Source: Streptomyces olivochromogenes
GTDB lineage: Bacteria > Actinomycetota > Actinomycetes > Streptomycetales > Streptomycetaceae
DNA length: 64,000 nt
Assembly (NCBI RefSeq): GCF_001514115.1
Contig: NZ_KQ948466.1
Span: forward strand, 62,001-126,000
Direction: 5' to 3'
This document shows positions 56,986 to 64,000 of the stretch, in pieces. A program made the position numbers and the translations under genes. The notes below the pieces were generated by a model. The model did no database searches, had not been told where the DNA came from, and saw only the letters and a program-made list of their open reading frames with translations. The first letter of the stretch is position 1, and every line of letters begins with the position of its first letter.

Positions 56986-58220
56986 GACATTCCGTCCGTC
57001 GCCAGGTGCAGGACGGCCACGTCGTCGGCGAGTCCGCCGTGGGAGGCGGTCAGCGCGGCGACGTCCTCGACCACCGCGTCGACGAACGGCCGCCCCCGCA
57101 GGGTCTGGTGTTTCCTCGCCACCGCGAGCAGTCCTTCCTCTCCCAGCCGCCGGCCCGGGGCCACGACGCCCTCGAAGAGACCGTCGGTGAACAGCGTCAC
57201 GGCGCTGATGTCGTGCGCGGGCAGCTCGGTCTCCGGCCAGTGGGCCCGGCTCGGAAGCAGTCCGAGCGCGGGGCCCGGGGGCGGCTCGAACAGCTCGATG
57301 CCGCGCGATGTGCCCACGAGCAGTCCCGGGTGTCCGGCGCGGATCACGCTCATACGGCTGCGGTCCTTGGCGATCCGTAGGACGGTGAGGGTGGCGAAGA
57401 TGTAGTCCGCGGCGCGCTCGGCGCCGATGATCTCCTCCAGAAGCTCGAGTTGGCGCGTGCCCACGCATCCGGAAAGCACGGCGGCCCGCCAGGCCACCCG
57501 CAGACAGACGCCGAGGGCGGCCTCCGCCGCGCCATGGCCGGAGACATCCCCGATCACCGCGTGCACGGTACCGTCCTCGCTCTCGACGACGTCGAAGAAG
57601 TCGCCGCCGAGCAGGGCGTGGTCCCGTCCCGGGCTGTAGCGCGAGGCCACCTGGCAACCGGCGCCCCGCATCAGGGGCGTGGGCAGCAGTCCGCGCTCCA
57701 GGCGCGCGTTCTCCCGGGCCAGCAGCCGGCTCGCCTGGAGTTCGGCGCCCGAACGCTCCACCTGCTTGCGTTGCAGGGCGTAGCGGACCGCGCGGCTGAG
57801 CGCCTCGGCGTCCAGGCCGTCCTTTGCGAGGAAGTCCTGCGCTCCTTCGGCCACCGCGGCGAGCCCGGCCTCGTTCTCGGCGACTCCGGTGAGCACCACG
57901 ACGGCCGCGTCGGGCGCGGCGTCACGCACCATCCGGACCGCGCTCAGTCCGTGGGTGTCGGGCAGGTGCAAGTCCAGCAGGACGCACACGGAGTACGGCG
58001 TGTCGTCGAGGAACACCCGTGCCTCCGCGAGGGACTTGCACCAGGTGACCTCCATCGGCAGTCCGCTGTCGGCCAGCACCTCCCGCACCAGCAACGCGTC
58101 TCCGGCGTCGTCCTCGACCAGCAGCAGTACCGCGGTGGCGTCCAGGGCCCAGCGGGGATCCGAACTCCCCTGCCGGGGCACGGCACCTCGTTCACCTGTC
58201 CGCGGCAGGCGATCCGCCAC
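56982..58220 (-). CDS. Receiver-domain PP2C (RsbU/SpoIIE-type) phosphatase
   Basis: The 412-residue protein starts at GTG 58220 behind AAGGGG. The N-terminal receiver (LLLVEDDAGDALLV; VLLDLHLPDTHGL; VVVLTG) is followed by a coiled linker (RSGAELQASRLLARENARLE). A complete SpoIIE-type phosphatase domain follows (LLGGDFFDVV, VIGDVSGHGAAEAALG, TLFTDGLFEG, LADDVAVLHL). It would dephosphorylate a STAS antagonist under control of the adjacent CHASE3 kinase. It is the first gene of the operon, and the RsbW-like and STAS genes lie just beyond. Confidence 0.91.
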   Translation of the reverse strand: MADRLPRTGERGAVPRQGSSDPRWALDATAVLLLVEDDAGDALLVREVLADSGLPMEVTWCKSLAEARVFLDDTPYSVCVLLDLHLPDTHGLSAVRMVRDAAPDAAVVVLTGVAENEAGLAAVAEGAQDFLAKDGLDAEALSRAVRYALQRKQVERSGAELQASRLLARENARLERGLLPTPLMRGAGCQVASRYSPGRDHALLGGDFFDVVESEDGTVHAVIGDVSGHGAAEAALGVCLRVAWRAAVLSGCVGTRQLELLEEIIGAERAADYIFATLTVLRIAKDRSRMSVIRAGHPGLLVGTSRGIELFEPPPGPALGLLPSRAHWPETELPAHDISAVTLFTDGLFEGVVAPGRRLGEEGLLAVARKHQTLRGRPFVDAVVEDVAALTASHGGLADDVAVLHLATDGMS

Positions 58221-58288
58221 GCTCGCCCCCCTTGGGTGGCCCACGTCGACCACGGTCGGCTGTGAGCCTACTGGTACGTCGCTCCGGG

Positions 58289-58741
58289 TCAACGGCGCAG
58301 GGCGAGCTGGGCCTTGACGCACTTTCCGACCGGCACCCGCCCGACGGTCACCTCGGTCGCGAGCGCGTGCACGATCTCCAGGCCGTGCCGCCCCACACGT
58401 TCGGGATCCCGTGGAAAGCGCCGGGGCAGGGCGGCGCTGCTGTCGTACACGATGACGGTCACGGAGGTGTCGGTTCCCTCCAGTTCCAGGATGTACGGCC
58501 CATGGCTGTGCCGGTCCGCGTTGGTGACCAGCTCGCTGACTACCAGCAGGAGGTCGCCGGTGGCCTGTGCGCCGATCTCGGCACACCACTCCGAACGGAG
58601 CTGTTCGAGGAACAGCTCGGCGAAGTGGCGAGCTTCGGCGATGCACCCCGGCTCGCCGGTGTAGTGCGCCGCCCGCCGAAGCGGTTCCACGGGCACGTCG
58701 AAGCCAGTCGGTATCACCGCTCCGTCCAAGCGCTCGATCAT
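58289..58741 (-). CDS. RsbW-like anti-sigma / ATP-binding regulator
   Basis: The 150-residue HATPase_c_2 protein starts at ATG 58741 after GAGAGA (MIERLDGAVIPTGFDVPVEP). GDLLLVVSELVTNADRHSHG is the N box with Asn, and ERVGRHGLEIVHALA is the G region. Streptomyces encodes many such single-domain ATPases, a few of which are proven anti-sigma serine kinases. It lies 68 bp upstream of the receiver-PP2C gene on the same strand and is near a STAS antagonist gene, so it likely serves in the same partner-switching circuit. Confidence 0.86.
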   Translation of the reverse strand: MIERLDGAVIPTGFDVPVEPLRRAAHYTGEPGCIAEARHFAELFLEQLRSEWCAEIGAQATGDLLLVVSELVTNADRHSHGPYILELEGTDTSVTVIVYDSSAALPRRFPRDPERVGRHGLEIVHALATEVTVGRVPVGKCVKAQLALRR

Positions 58742-58973
58742 GTGGTTCTCTCTCGGATGCCGGTATGTCGGGACATTGCGCGTCCCGACACTGCTGCACA
58801 GGGGCTCGTACCCCGTGAAGTCCTCCACAGTCACCCCGATGTTCCCCCGTCCCGGTGGCTTGTGCACACGATTCCCACAAGGGAACGGTGTCATCCCGAC
58901 GCGGCCGGGCAGGGCCACCAGGCGAGGCATGACCGGTCACCGAGTTCTCGGTGCGAGCAAGGGGCGCGGACGG

Positions 58974-59501
58974 ATGGACGGACAGGACCCCGAAGTACGG
59001 GACGAGACACCGGTCCGGGAAGGGGACGACGTCCTGCTCCAGGCCGCCGACCGGCTCGCGGCCGCCGCGGAGATCCTGGTCTCCGTGTCGGCCCGTACGG
59101 CGGTCGCGGTCGACAGCAGACTGTCGCCGCCGCTGCTGCGCGCCCTGACCCTGGTGGGCACGGATCCGGGTCTGACGCTCGCGGCACTCGCCGAGCGGGC
59201 GCAGATCAGCCGCTCCCGGGCGAGCCGGGTGTGCGACACGCTCGAAGAGGCCGGACTGCTGGCCCGTTCGCCGCGCACCGAGGACCGCAGGGGCGTCGGC
59301 CTGAGTCTGACCGGCCGCGGCCGCTCGGCGCTCGACCGGGTGCGGGATCGGCGCACCGCCTGGATCCAGGACGCGCTGCTTCGGATGCCGGAGTCGGATC
59401 TGAGCGGACTGCTGGCCGCGCTGCGCTCGCTCGGCCCGTCCCTGGCCCACGGACATCCGGAGCACGCGGAGACACCCGGGCCACCCGACCGGTCCGTCTG
59501 A
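58974..59501 (+). CDS. MarR-family regulator (I)
   Basis: The 175-residue winged-helix regulator starts at ATG 58974 behind AAGGGG. An ATG at 58929 would add 15 residues. The MarR core is LRALTLVGTDPGLTLAALAE, RAQISRSRASRVCDTLEEAG and the wing ARSPRTEDRRGVGLSLTGRG. The N-terminal helices are Ala-rich. It is divergent from the RsbW-like gene and convergent with the STAS gene. The ligand is unknown. Confidence 0.85.
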   Translation: MDGQDPEVRDETPVREGDDVLLQAADRLAAAAEILVSVSARTAVAVDSRLSPPLLRALTLVGTDPGLTLAALAERAQISRSRASRVCDTLEEAGLLARSPRTEDRRGVGLSLTGRGRSALDRVRDRRTAWIQDALLRMPESDLSGLLAALRSLGPSLAHGHPEHAETPGPPDRSV

Positions 59502-59508
59502 CACGCTC

Positions 59509-59838
59509 TCAGACCGCATCGGCCTCCAGTGCCTCCCCGACGCCGGGGAAGACCGACAGCACGTCCGAGACGCCGGTGATGCCCAGCACTCGCTCCACGA
59601 ACGGGGAGAGGGCGGCCAGCCGGAGTCGCGGGCCGAGCACCCCGTGGGCCCGCAGGACGACGTTGATCGTGGTCGAGTCCAGGAAGGTCACCGCGGCCAG
59701 GTCGAGGACCACCGCGCCCGGGCAGGCGCGGCCCGCCGCCGCGAGGGCTTCGTCGAGCTCGCCCGCGTTGTCGAGATCCACCTCGCCGCGGACCGCGATC
59801 ACGGTCGACCGACCGGCCTCGCGCGTCGACAGCGACAT
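59509..59838 (-). CDS. STAS-domain anti-sigma factor antagonist (RsbV-like)
   Basis: The 109-residue protein starts at ATG 59838 (MSLSTREAGRSTVIAVRGEV). It is a bare STAS domain, with the phosphorylatable serine in AVTFLDSTTINVVLRAHG, the expected DS(T) position. Unphosphorylated, it would bind an RsbW-like ATPase and free a sigma factor. The PP2C phosphatases in this cluster would reset it. A predicted promoter and two matching dyads lie 130-175 bp upstream, between it and the second MarR gene. Confidence 0.88.
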   Translation of the reverse strand: MSLSTREAGRSTVIAVRGEVDLDNAGELDEALAAAGRACPGAVVLDLAAVTFLDSTTINVVLRAHGVLGPRLRLAALSPFVERVLGITGVSDVLSVFPGVGEALEADAV

Positions 59839-59967
59839 GGCCGCCTGACCTGGACTCCGGCCTGAATGCACAGCGATCCCTCGAAATGTTGTCGAATCCG
59901 CGGAGAGTGGGGTACCCGCATGGGGACGGTGGCGCCACAACGCCGCGATGGAGCGGTGTCAGGCCCT

Positions 59968-59995
59968 ACCGTAGCCGATCGTTGTCATTTGACAA
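59968..59995 (-). promoter_or_regulatory. Predicted promoter of the STAS gene
   Basis: On the minus strand TTGTCA (59990-59995) and TACGGT (59968-59973) are separated by 16 bp and resemble -35 and -10 boxes. The -35 lies inside the first dyad operator. Confidence 0.45.
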
Positions 59996-60012
59996 CAATT
60001 GCCGTCAGGCAA
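59981..60012. promoter_or_regulatory. Tandem MarR-type operators
   Basis: GTTGTCATTTGACAAC (59981-59996) and TTGCCGTCAGGCAA (59999-60012) share the dyad TTGYC-N4-GRCAA, 17 bp apart. They overlap the predicted STAS promoter and lie about 100 bp downstream of the second MarR gene's stop. Confidence 0.65.
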
Positions 60013-60113
60013 CAATCTGGTGCCCCTGCGATCCCAAGTCCGGCGACCCGTGGGCCGGTTGTCGCAGTGGTTGGGTCGCAGTGACGGGTCGCACCGAAGG
60101 GACGCAGATGGAG

Positions 60114-60626
60114 CTAACCGGTACCGGTCGCATGCCCGGGCGCCCGGCTGGACCCGCCGGAGCGCTCTTCGAGCTGGTCCAGCGCGGTCGCCCGGAACGC
60201 TTCGAGGCCTTCGGTGAGCCGGGCGACGTCCGCCGAGGACATCTGCTCCAGCACGGCCCGCACCTCGCGCGCACGGTGCTCCCGGAGTTCGCTCAGCACC
60301 TGCTCGCCGAGCGGGCTGAGGCCGACCTCGACCTCGCGCCGGCTCGTCGAGCTCGGCACTCTGCGGATCAGGCCGACTGCCTCCATCCGGTCACACAGAC
60401 GGCTGACCGAGGAGGGACGCGAGGCCAGGGCGTCACCGAGCGAGCGAAGATTCATGGACCCGCCCTGCTCGATCACGATCAGGGCCCGTAGCTGAGAGGG
60501 CGGCACCGGTCCGGACGGCGCGGACTCCTGCCCTCGACCCCACAGGAGTTCGAGGAGCTCCGAGACGGCGTCGAGCGTGTGCGCGGCTTCGTCTCGGGAG
60601 ACGGGTGGACGGATCGAGCGAGGCAC
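60114..60626 (-). CDS. MarR-family regulator (II)
   Basis: The 170-residue regulator starts at GTG 60626 after AAGGTGG. The winged helix is clear: SQLRALIVIEQGGSMNLRSL, ASRPSSVSRLCDRMEAVGLI and RRVPSSTSRREVEVGLSPLG. Long helices on both sides give the MarR dimer. It is upstream of the STAS gene on the same strand with a 275-bp gap that contains tandem dyads. The start is 127 bp from the divergent PP2C-like gene. It probably controls the STAS gene. Confidence 0.86.
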   Translation of the reverse strand: MPRSIRPPVSRDEAAHTLDAVSELLELLWGRGQESAPSGPVPPSQLRALIVIEQGGSMNLRSLGDALASRPSSVSRLCDRMEAVGLIRRVPSSTSRREVEVGLSPLGEQVLSELREHRAREVRAVLEQMSSADVARLTEGLEAFRATALDQLEERSGGSSRAPGHATGTG

Positions 60627-60752
60627 CGATCCACCTTGTCATCAACTCAGGGCCATTACCAGCCGCGCCGGTCCACCGCAGCCCTCGAAACAGACCCCTG
60701 CGACCACGCAGACCCACTCGCACGACAACCGCACGAGAAAGTCATCACGACC

Positions 60753-61934
60753 GTGACCTCTGTGAACGACGTCGACAGAGCCCTGCGCGCGGCCCCGCCG
60801 CACGCGCTGCTCGACACCCTGCGCCCCCTCCTGACGGATGTCTGGGGGGCGATCGACGCCGACCTGCTGCTGGCGGACTACGGGATGACCGTGCTCCAGC
60901 CGGTCGAGGAGCCCGGCGACCCCGCGCGTGCCGTGTCCCTGCACAACACTCCCGAGAGCCGGGCCTTCGGCAGTCAGGAGCCGCACGAGGAACACCCCCG
61001 CAACACCGGACGGACGCGTCTGCATCTGCCGGTCACCGCCCGGGGCGAGCGCCTGGGCATCCTCACCGTTCTGCTGCCCCCGGGCCCCGTGGACCCCGCG
61101 GTGACCGACGAACTGGTGCAGGTCGCCGATCTGCTGGGCCACGCGATCGTCGTGGCCGAACGGGACACGGACGTCTACCGTCAGGCCCGGCGGGTCGGCC
61201 GGCTGACGCTGGCCGCCGAAATGCAGTGGGAGCTGCTCCCGGGCCGGGCCTGTGCCCGCGAGGAGTTCGCCGTCGGCGCCCAGCTGGAGCCCGCGTACGC
61301 GGTGCGCGGGGACAACTTCGACTGGTCCTCGGACGCGCACCGGCTCACCCTGTCGATCATCAACGGGATGGGGGACGGCATCCACGCGTCCTTGCTGACC
61401 CACCTCGCCGTCGGCGCCCTGCGCAACGCCCGCCGCGCCGGGCTCCCGGTCGCCGACCAGGCCAGACTCGCCGACCAGGCCCTCTACGCGCAGCACCACG
61501 GCGACCAGCACGTGTCGGCGCTGCTGCTCTCCTTCGACCTCGCCACCGGCAGCGCGCTCGCGGTGGACGCGGGCTCGCCCCGGATGTGGCGCCGCCGGGG
61601 CACGGCCGTGGAGCGGATCGAGCTGGAGGCGCAGCTGCCGCTCGGCATGTTCGAGGAGTCCGACTACGTGGCGCAGGAGTTCGGCGTCCTGCCCGGTGAC
61701 CGGCTCCTGGTGGTGAGCGACGGTGTGTACGACGCCCTGTCCCCGCTGGGCGAGGTCTTCGGGGAGCGGGCGCTGGCCCGTGCCGTGTCGGCCACCGCCC
61801 TGCTGCCCGCGGCCGACGTACCGCGCGCAGTCCTCGACGAGCTGGCCCGCTACCGCGTCACCGAGCCGTTGGACGACGCGCTGATCGTGTGTCTCGACTG
61901 GTCCGGCAGACCGGTCGGCACGCCGTCCGGCTGA
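60753..61934 (+). CDS. GAF-PP2C-like protein with altered metal site
   Basis: The 393-residue protein starts at GTG 60753. A GAF-like domain (HALLDTLRPLLTDVWGAIDA; LHLPVTARGERLGILTVLLP) precedes a SpoIIE-type PP2C fold. The first motif is AVRGDNFDWSSD. The second, normally GDVSGHG, reads INGMGDGIHASLL, which replaces the metal-binding Asp by Asn and the His by Asp. Later motifs (VVSDGVYDAL, LDDALIVCLDW) are kept. It may be an inactive or differently tuned phosphatase that still binds a STAS or ATPase partner. Streptomyces seems to have several such proteins. Confidence 0.82.
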   Translation: MTSVNDVDRALRAAPPHALLDTLRPLLTDVWGAIDADLLLADYGMTVLQPVEEPGDPARAVSLHNTPESRAFGSQEPHEEHPRNTGRTRLHLPVTARGERLGILTVLLPPGPVDPAVTDELVQVADLLGHAIVVAERDTDVYRQARRVGRLTLAAEMQWELLPGRACAREEFAVGAQLEPAYAVRGDNFDWSSDAHRLTLSIINGMGDGIHASLLTHLAVGALRNARRAGLPVADQARLADQALYAQHHGDQHVSALLLSFDLATGSALAVDAGSPRMWRRRGTAVERIELEAQLPLGMFEESDYVAQEFGVLPGDRLLVVSDGVYDALSPLGEVFGERALARAVSATALLPAADVPRAVLDELARYRVTEPLDDALIVCLDWSGRPVGTPSG

Positions 61935-62060
61935 CGTCGCGCCCGGGTCCGGCCGCCGAAATGGCGACGGCCATCGCGCATTCCCCCGTCCGCTCGGGGC
62001 ACCCGGACCGCGCGGAGTCCGGTCGACGGCGGCCGGGGCCCGAAGGCCCGGAGGTGGACG

Positions 62061-62204
62061 GTGGACTGGTGGATGTGGCTGGTCGTCGTGGTCGCGGCCC
62101 TGGTGCTGCTGAGCGCGGCGGCGGTCTGGGTGCAGACGAGCAGACGGTCGGGGACCGTCATCGCCGTGCGGCGCGGGCACCGGTTCGGTAAGCGGGAGGT
62201 GTGA
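62061..62204 (+). CDS. Small single-helix membrane protein (47 aa)
   Basis: A short reading frame starts at GTG 62061, with GGAGG 9 bp upstream, and encodes MDWWMWLVVVVAALVLLSAA followed by a basic tail (RRGHRFGKREV). One strongly hydrophobic helix with a positive C-terminal end suggests N-out topology. Its stop overlaps the start of the PRC-barrel gene as TGATG, so the two are translationally coupled. It has the codon bias of a real gene. It may anchor or assist the PRC-barrel proteins. Confidence 0.7.
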   Translation: MDWWMWLVVVVAALVLLSAAAVWVQTSRRSGTVIAVRRGHRFGKREV

Positions 62205-62797
62205 TGAGCGAGTTGATGTCCGCGCGCGACCTCGGTGGACGACCGGTGGTCACACTCGGCGGTGAGGCGGTGGCGCGGGTCAAGGACACCGTCTTCGACG
62301 GGCCCGCGGGACGTGTCGCCGGCTTCACGCTCAACGGCCGCGGGCTGCTCGCGGGCCCGCTGAAGCAGAGCCTGCCGTGGAGCGCGGTCCACTCGCTGGG
62401 CCGCGACGCCGTCATGATCCTCAGCCGGGGGGTCCTCGCCGAACCGGCCGCGGTGATCGCCCGGGGCGAGGCGGCGCACGGCCGGGTGCTGGGCGCCAGG
62501 GTGCTCACGGACGGGGGCACGGAGGTGGGGACCGTGCTCGACCTCGTCGTCGAGGCCGGTATCAGCGGCCGCGTGGTGGGGTTCCGGATCGCCGCCCGAC
62601 AGTCGCTGGAGTCGGGTTCGAAGCGCCGCCGCCGCAAGGTGTACGTCCCCCGGGGCGAGACGCTCGCCGTGTCGGGACAGGCTCTTGTCATCCCCGCGGA
62701 CGCGACCCGCTTCGTCGCGGACGACCTGGCCGGTTTCGCCGCCCAGGTCGAGGCGTTCCGGCTCCGGGAGGCCGACCGGACGGAACCCACACCGTGA
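62204..62797 (+). CDS. PRC-barrel domain protein (two modules)
   Basis: The 197-residue protein starts at ATG 62204 (MSELMSARDLGGRPVVTLGG). It contains two PRC-barrel-like beta modules, at about residues 5-80 (GEAVARVKDTVFDGPAGRVA) and 90-185 (GARVLTDGGTEVGTVLDLVV). Actinomycete PRC-barrel proteins may bind partners at the membrane or in stress granule-like assemblies, but no function is fixed. The gene is sandwiched by overlaps between a small membrane protein and a second PRC gene. Confidence 0.82.
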   Translation: MSELMSARDLGGRPVVTLGGEAVARVKDTVFDGPAGRVAGFTLNGRGLLAGPLKQSLPWSAVHSLGRDAVMILSRGVLAEPAAVIARGEAAHGRVLGARVLTDGGTEVGTVLDLVVEAGISGRVVGFRIAARQSLESGSKRRRRKVYVPRGETLAVSGQALVIPADATRFVADDLAGFAAQVEAFRLREADRTEPTP

Positions 62798-63216
62798 CGC
62801 TGTTCTCTGAGATCCGCGGCCTGCCGGTCGTCACGCTCGGCGAGGCGAACGAGCTGGGCGTCGTCAGGTCACTCACGATCGATGTCGTATCGGGGCTGGT
62901 CGGCCAGGTGCGGCTGTCGCCGACCCGGGGTCGCAAGGAGATGGCGATCGACTGGAGCGCCTTGCACGTGATCGGCCCGGACGCCGTCCTTGTCCGGTCG
63001 GGCGCCGTCCTGGACACCGCCCCTCCCCCGGCCCCCGTGGAAATCCTGGGCGTCCGGGTCCTGACCGAGGACGGGGACGAGCGCGGCACCGTGCGGGACA
63101 TCGCCTTCGACGCGGTCACCGGCCGCGTCGAGAAGATGTGTACGGCCCTGGGCGACATCCCGGGCGACCGCCTGGTCGGGCTCGGGGACTACGCCCTGGT
63201 CGTACGGACAGGCTGA
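62794..63216 (+). CDS. PRC-barrel domain protein
   Basis: The 140-residue protein starts at GTG 62794, overlapping the preceding stop (GTGA). It repeats the PRC-barrel pattern (FSEIRGLPVVTLGEANELGV; VRSLTIDVVSGLVGQVRLSP; VRVLTEDGDERGTVRDIAFD). It appears to be a paralogue of the upstream protein, and the two probably act together. It converges with the DUF6777-type gene, leaving only 7 bp between stops. Confidence 0.8.
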   Translation: MTLFSEIRGLPVVTLGEANELGVVRSLTIDVVSGLVGQVRLSPTRGRKEMAIDWSALHVIGPDAVLVRSGAVLDTAPPPAPVEILGVRVLTEDGDERGTVRDIAFDAVTGRVEKMCTALGDIPGDRLVGLGDYALVVRTG

Positions 63217-63223
63217 GGTCGCC

Positions 63224-64000
63224 TCAGTACCCGGGAGGCGTCAGGGCCGACTCCGATGCCGGAGACTTCGGTGACGCCGACGACACGCTCGCCGCGGGGG
63301 ACGGCTTCGCCGGGGGGTCCCTCTTCTCGTCCCGGCGGCCGTCGATGTCGCCCCGGTGACGGCCGACCCATTCGTCGCGGTGGGAGTCGTAGAGGACGAA
63401 GACGTCGATGGTGGTCGCGGCGGGCACGACGACCACCACGTTCTGCGAGCGGTACGAGGCCCAGGTGTCACCGGTCCGCCTGGGCACGGTCTTCTGCGCG
63501 ACCGCCGGAGTCAACGGATTCCCGCAGGCACAGCGCACGCGCGGCACCCCGCGGCCGTCGACGAGGACCGCCGTGCCCGTCTGGAGCACCGCCTGGTAGC
63601 TGGTGGCCGCGCCGCCCCGGTAGCCGTGGTTGGTGACGCGGGTGTCCATCCGCAGCTGTACGGGGGTGAGCGAGCGCAGGTAGGCGGGGACCTCGGGGGG
63701 CTGGACGCCCTCCACGGAGGCGAACGCCTTGTTCTTCGCCGGCTCCGCCCGGAGCGCCTTGACCTGCTTCTCCACATCGCAACTCGCGGTGTCGCGGGTG
63801 CCGCCGTAGAGCCCGGGCGCGGAGCCCGACACACCGCGCGTCACATTGGCGGACTCCGGCGCGTTCGCCGCCGGTGTCACCGGCGTGGTGGAGCTCTCCT
63901 TCGCCGTCGACCCGGTGAACGGGTCGGGACCCGGTTTGTTCGCGGCCTGCAGGAACAACTCACCGACCGACGCCGTGCCGGACGTGCCGCCCGAGCGGGT
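63224..64000 (-). CDS. DUF6777-type secreted or membrane protein, 3' part (runs off right edge)
   Basis: An open frame enters from beyond base 64000 and ends at 63224. At least 258 residues are visible. The segment ELFLQAANKPGPDPFTGSTA, then GLYGGTRDTASCDVEKQVKA, then RMDTRVTNHGYRGGAATSY and PRVRCACGNPL, is what I recall of DUF6777. This family is found in Streptomyces, often as the extracytoplasmic part of lipoproteins or of Ser/Thr kinase-linked proteins. The tail is Ser/Pro/Ala-rich. The N-terminus, which would show a signal or membrane helix, lies outside the window. The function is unknown. Confidence 0.75.
   Translation of the reverse strand, partial: TRSGGTSGTASVGELFLQAANKPGPDPFTGSTAKESSTTPVTPAANAPESANVTRGVSGSAPGLYGGTRDTASCDVEKQVKALRAEPAKNKAFASVEGVQPPEVPAYLRSLTPVQLRMDTRVTNHGYRGGAATSYQAVLQTGTAVLVDGRGVPRVRCACGNPLTPAVAQKTVPRRTGDTWASYRSQNVVVVVPAATTIDVFVLYDSHRDEWVGRHRGDIDGRRDEKRDPPAKPSPAASVSSASPKSPASESALTPPGY

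Overview
The window reads as chromosomal DNA of a Streptomyces. G+C is very high, and real genes are recognisable by strong third-position G/C. The melC1-melC2 tyrosinase pair and a clpP3-clpP4-popR-like locus are typical of the genus. No rRNA, tRNA, CRISPR array, transposase or integrase was recognised. About sixty protein genes are supported, including two partial genes at the edges, one gene broken by an amber codon and one ABC-ATPase remnant.

Left part (1-11.8 kb): one leftward, mostly overlapping operon for a surface or extracellular polysaccharide. In order of transcription it holds an initiating sugar-phosphate transferase, a GDP-mannose dehydrogenase-like enzyme, a GT4 glycosyltransferase, two Wzz/Wzc-like chain-length proteins, a glutamine-dependent asparagine synthase, a fused MDR/Gfo-Idh-MocA oxidoreductase and a heparinase II/III protein that runs off the edge. 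The first gene carries the only in-frame TTA codon I found, which suggests bldA control. A 1.1 kb non-coding region with two identical hairpins separates it from a secreted GH64 beta-1,3-glucanase, which has a LacI-type operator.

Middle part (14-39 kb): small units. These are a TetR/FMN-reductase pair with matching operators, an AIM24 protein, an M4 metalloprotease, a TPR plus polyprenyl diphosphate synthase operon behind a large GTATAC dyad, a phosphotransferase gene with a premature TAG, AlkB, a TetR-MFS efflux unit with a near-ideal double operator, a VioD/SdgC-like flavin monooxygenase, the melanin operon, a PQQ-propeller Ser/Thr kinase, RNase HI with a winged-helix regulator, VOC and alcohol dehydrogenase genes, a GAF-PP2C phosphatase, a GDSL-like lipoprotein and an HxlR-MFS unit.

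39-50 kb: a tightly overlapping leftward operon encodes an oligopeptide-type ABC importer together with a CocE/NonD hydrolase and a TetR regulator. It looks like an import-and-hydrolyse system for one class of acylated or peptide substrate. Next come an ABC-ATPase relic, a PhnB-like protein and an epoxide hydrolase.

50-64 kb: clpP3-clpP4 and popR, where ClpP4 appears to lack its catalytic histidine. Then DinB, DUF5133 and a diacylglycerol kinase with a decayed PAP2 domain. The right end is a signalling island: a response regulator, a CHASE3 histidine kinase and a receiver-PP2C phosphatase in one operon, followed by an RsbW-like ATPase, a STAS antagonist, two MarR regulators, a further PP2C-like protein with an altered metal site, and PRC-barrel proteins. 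Together these look like a partner-switching stress circuit.
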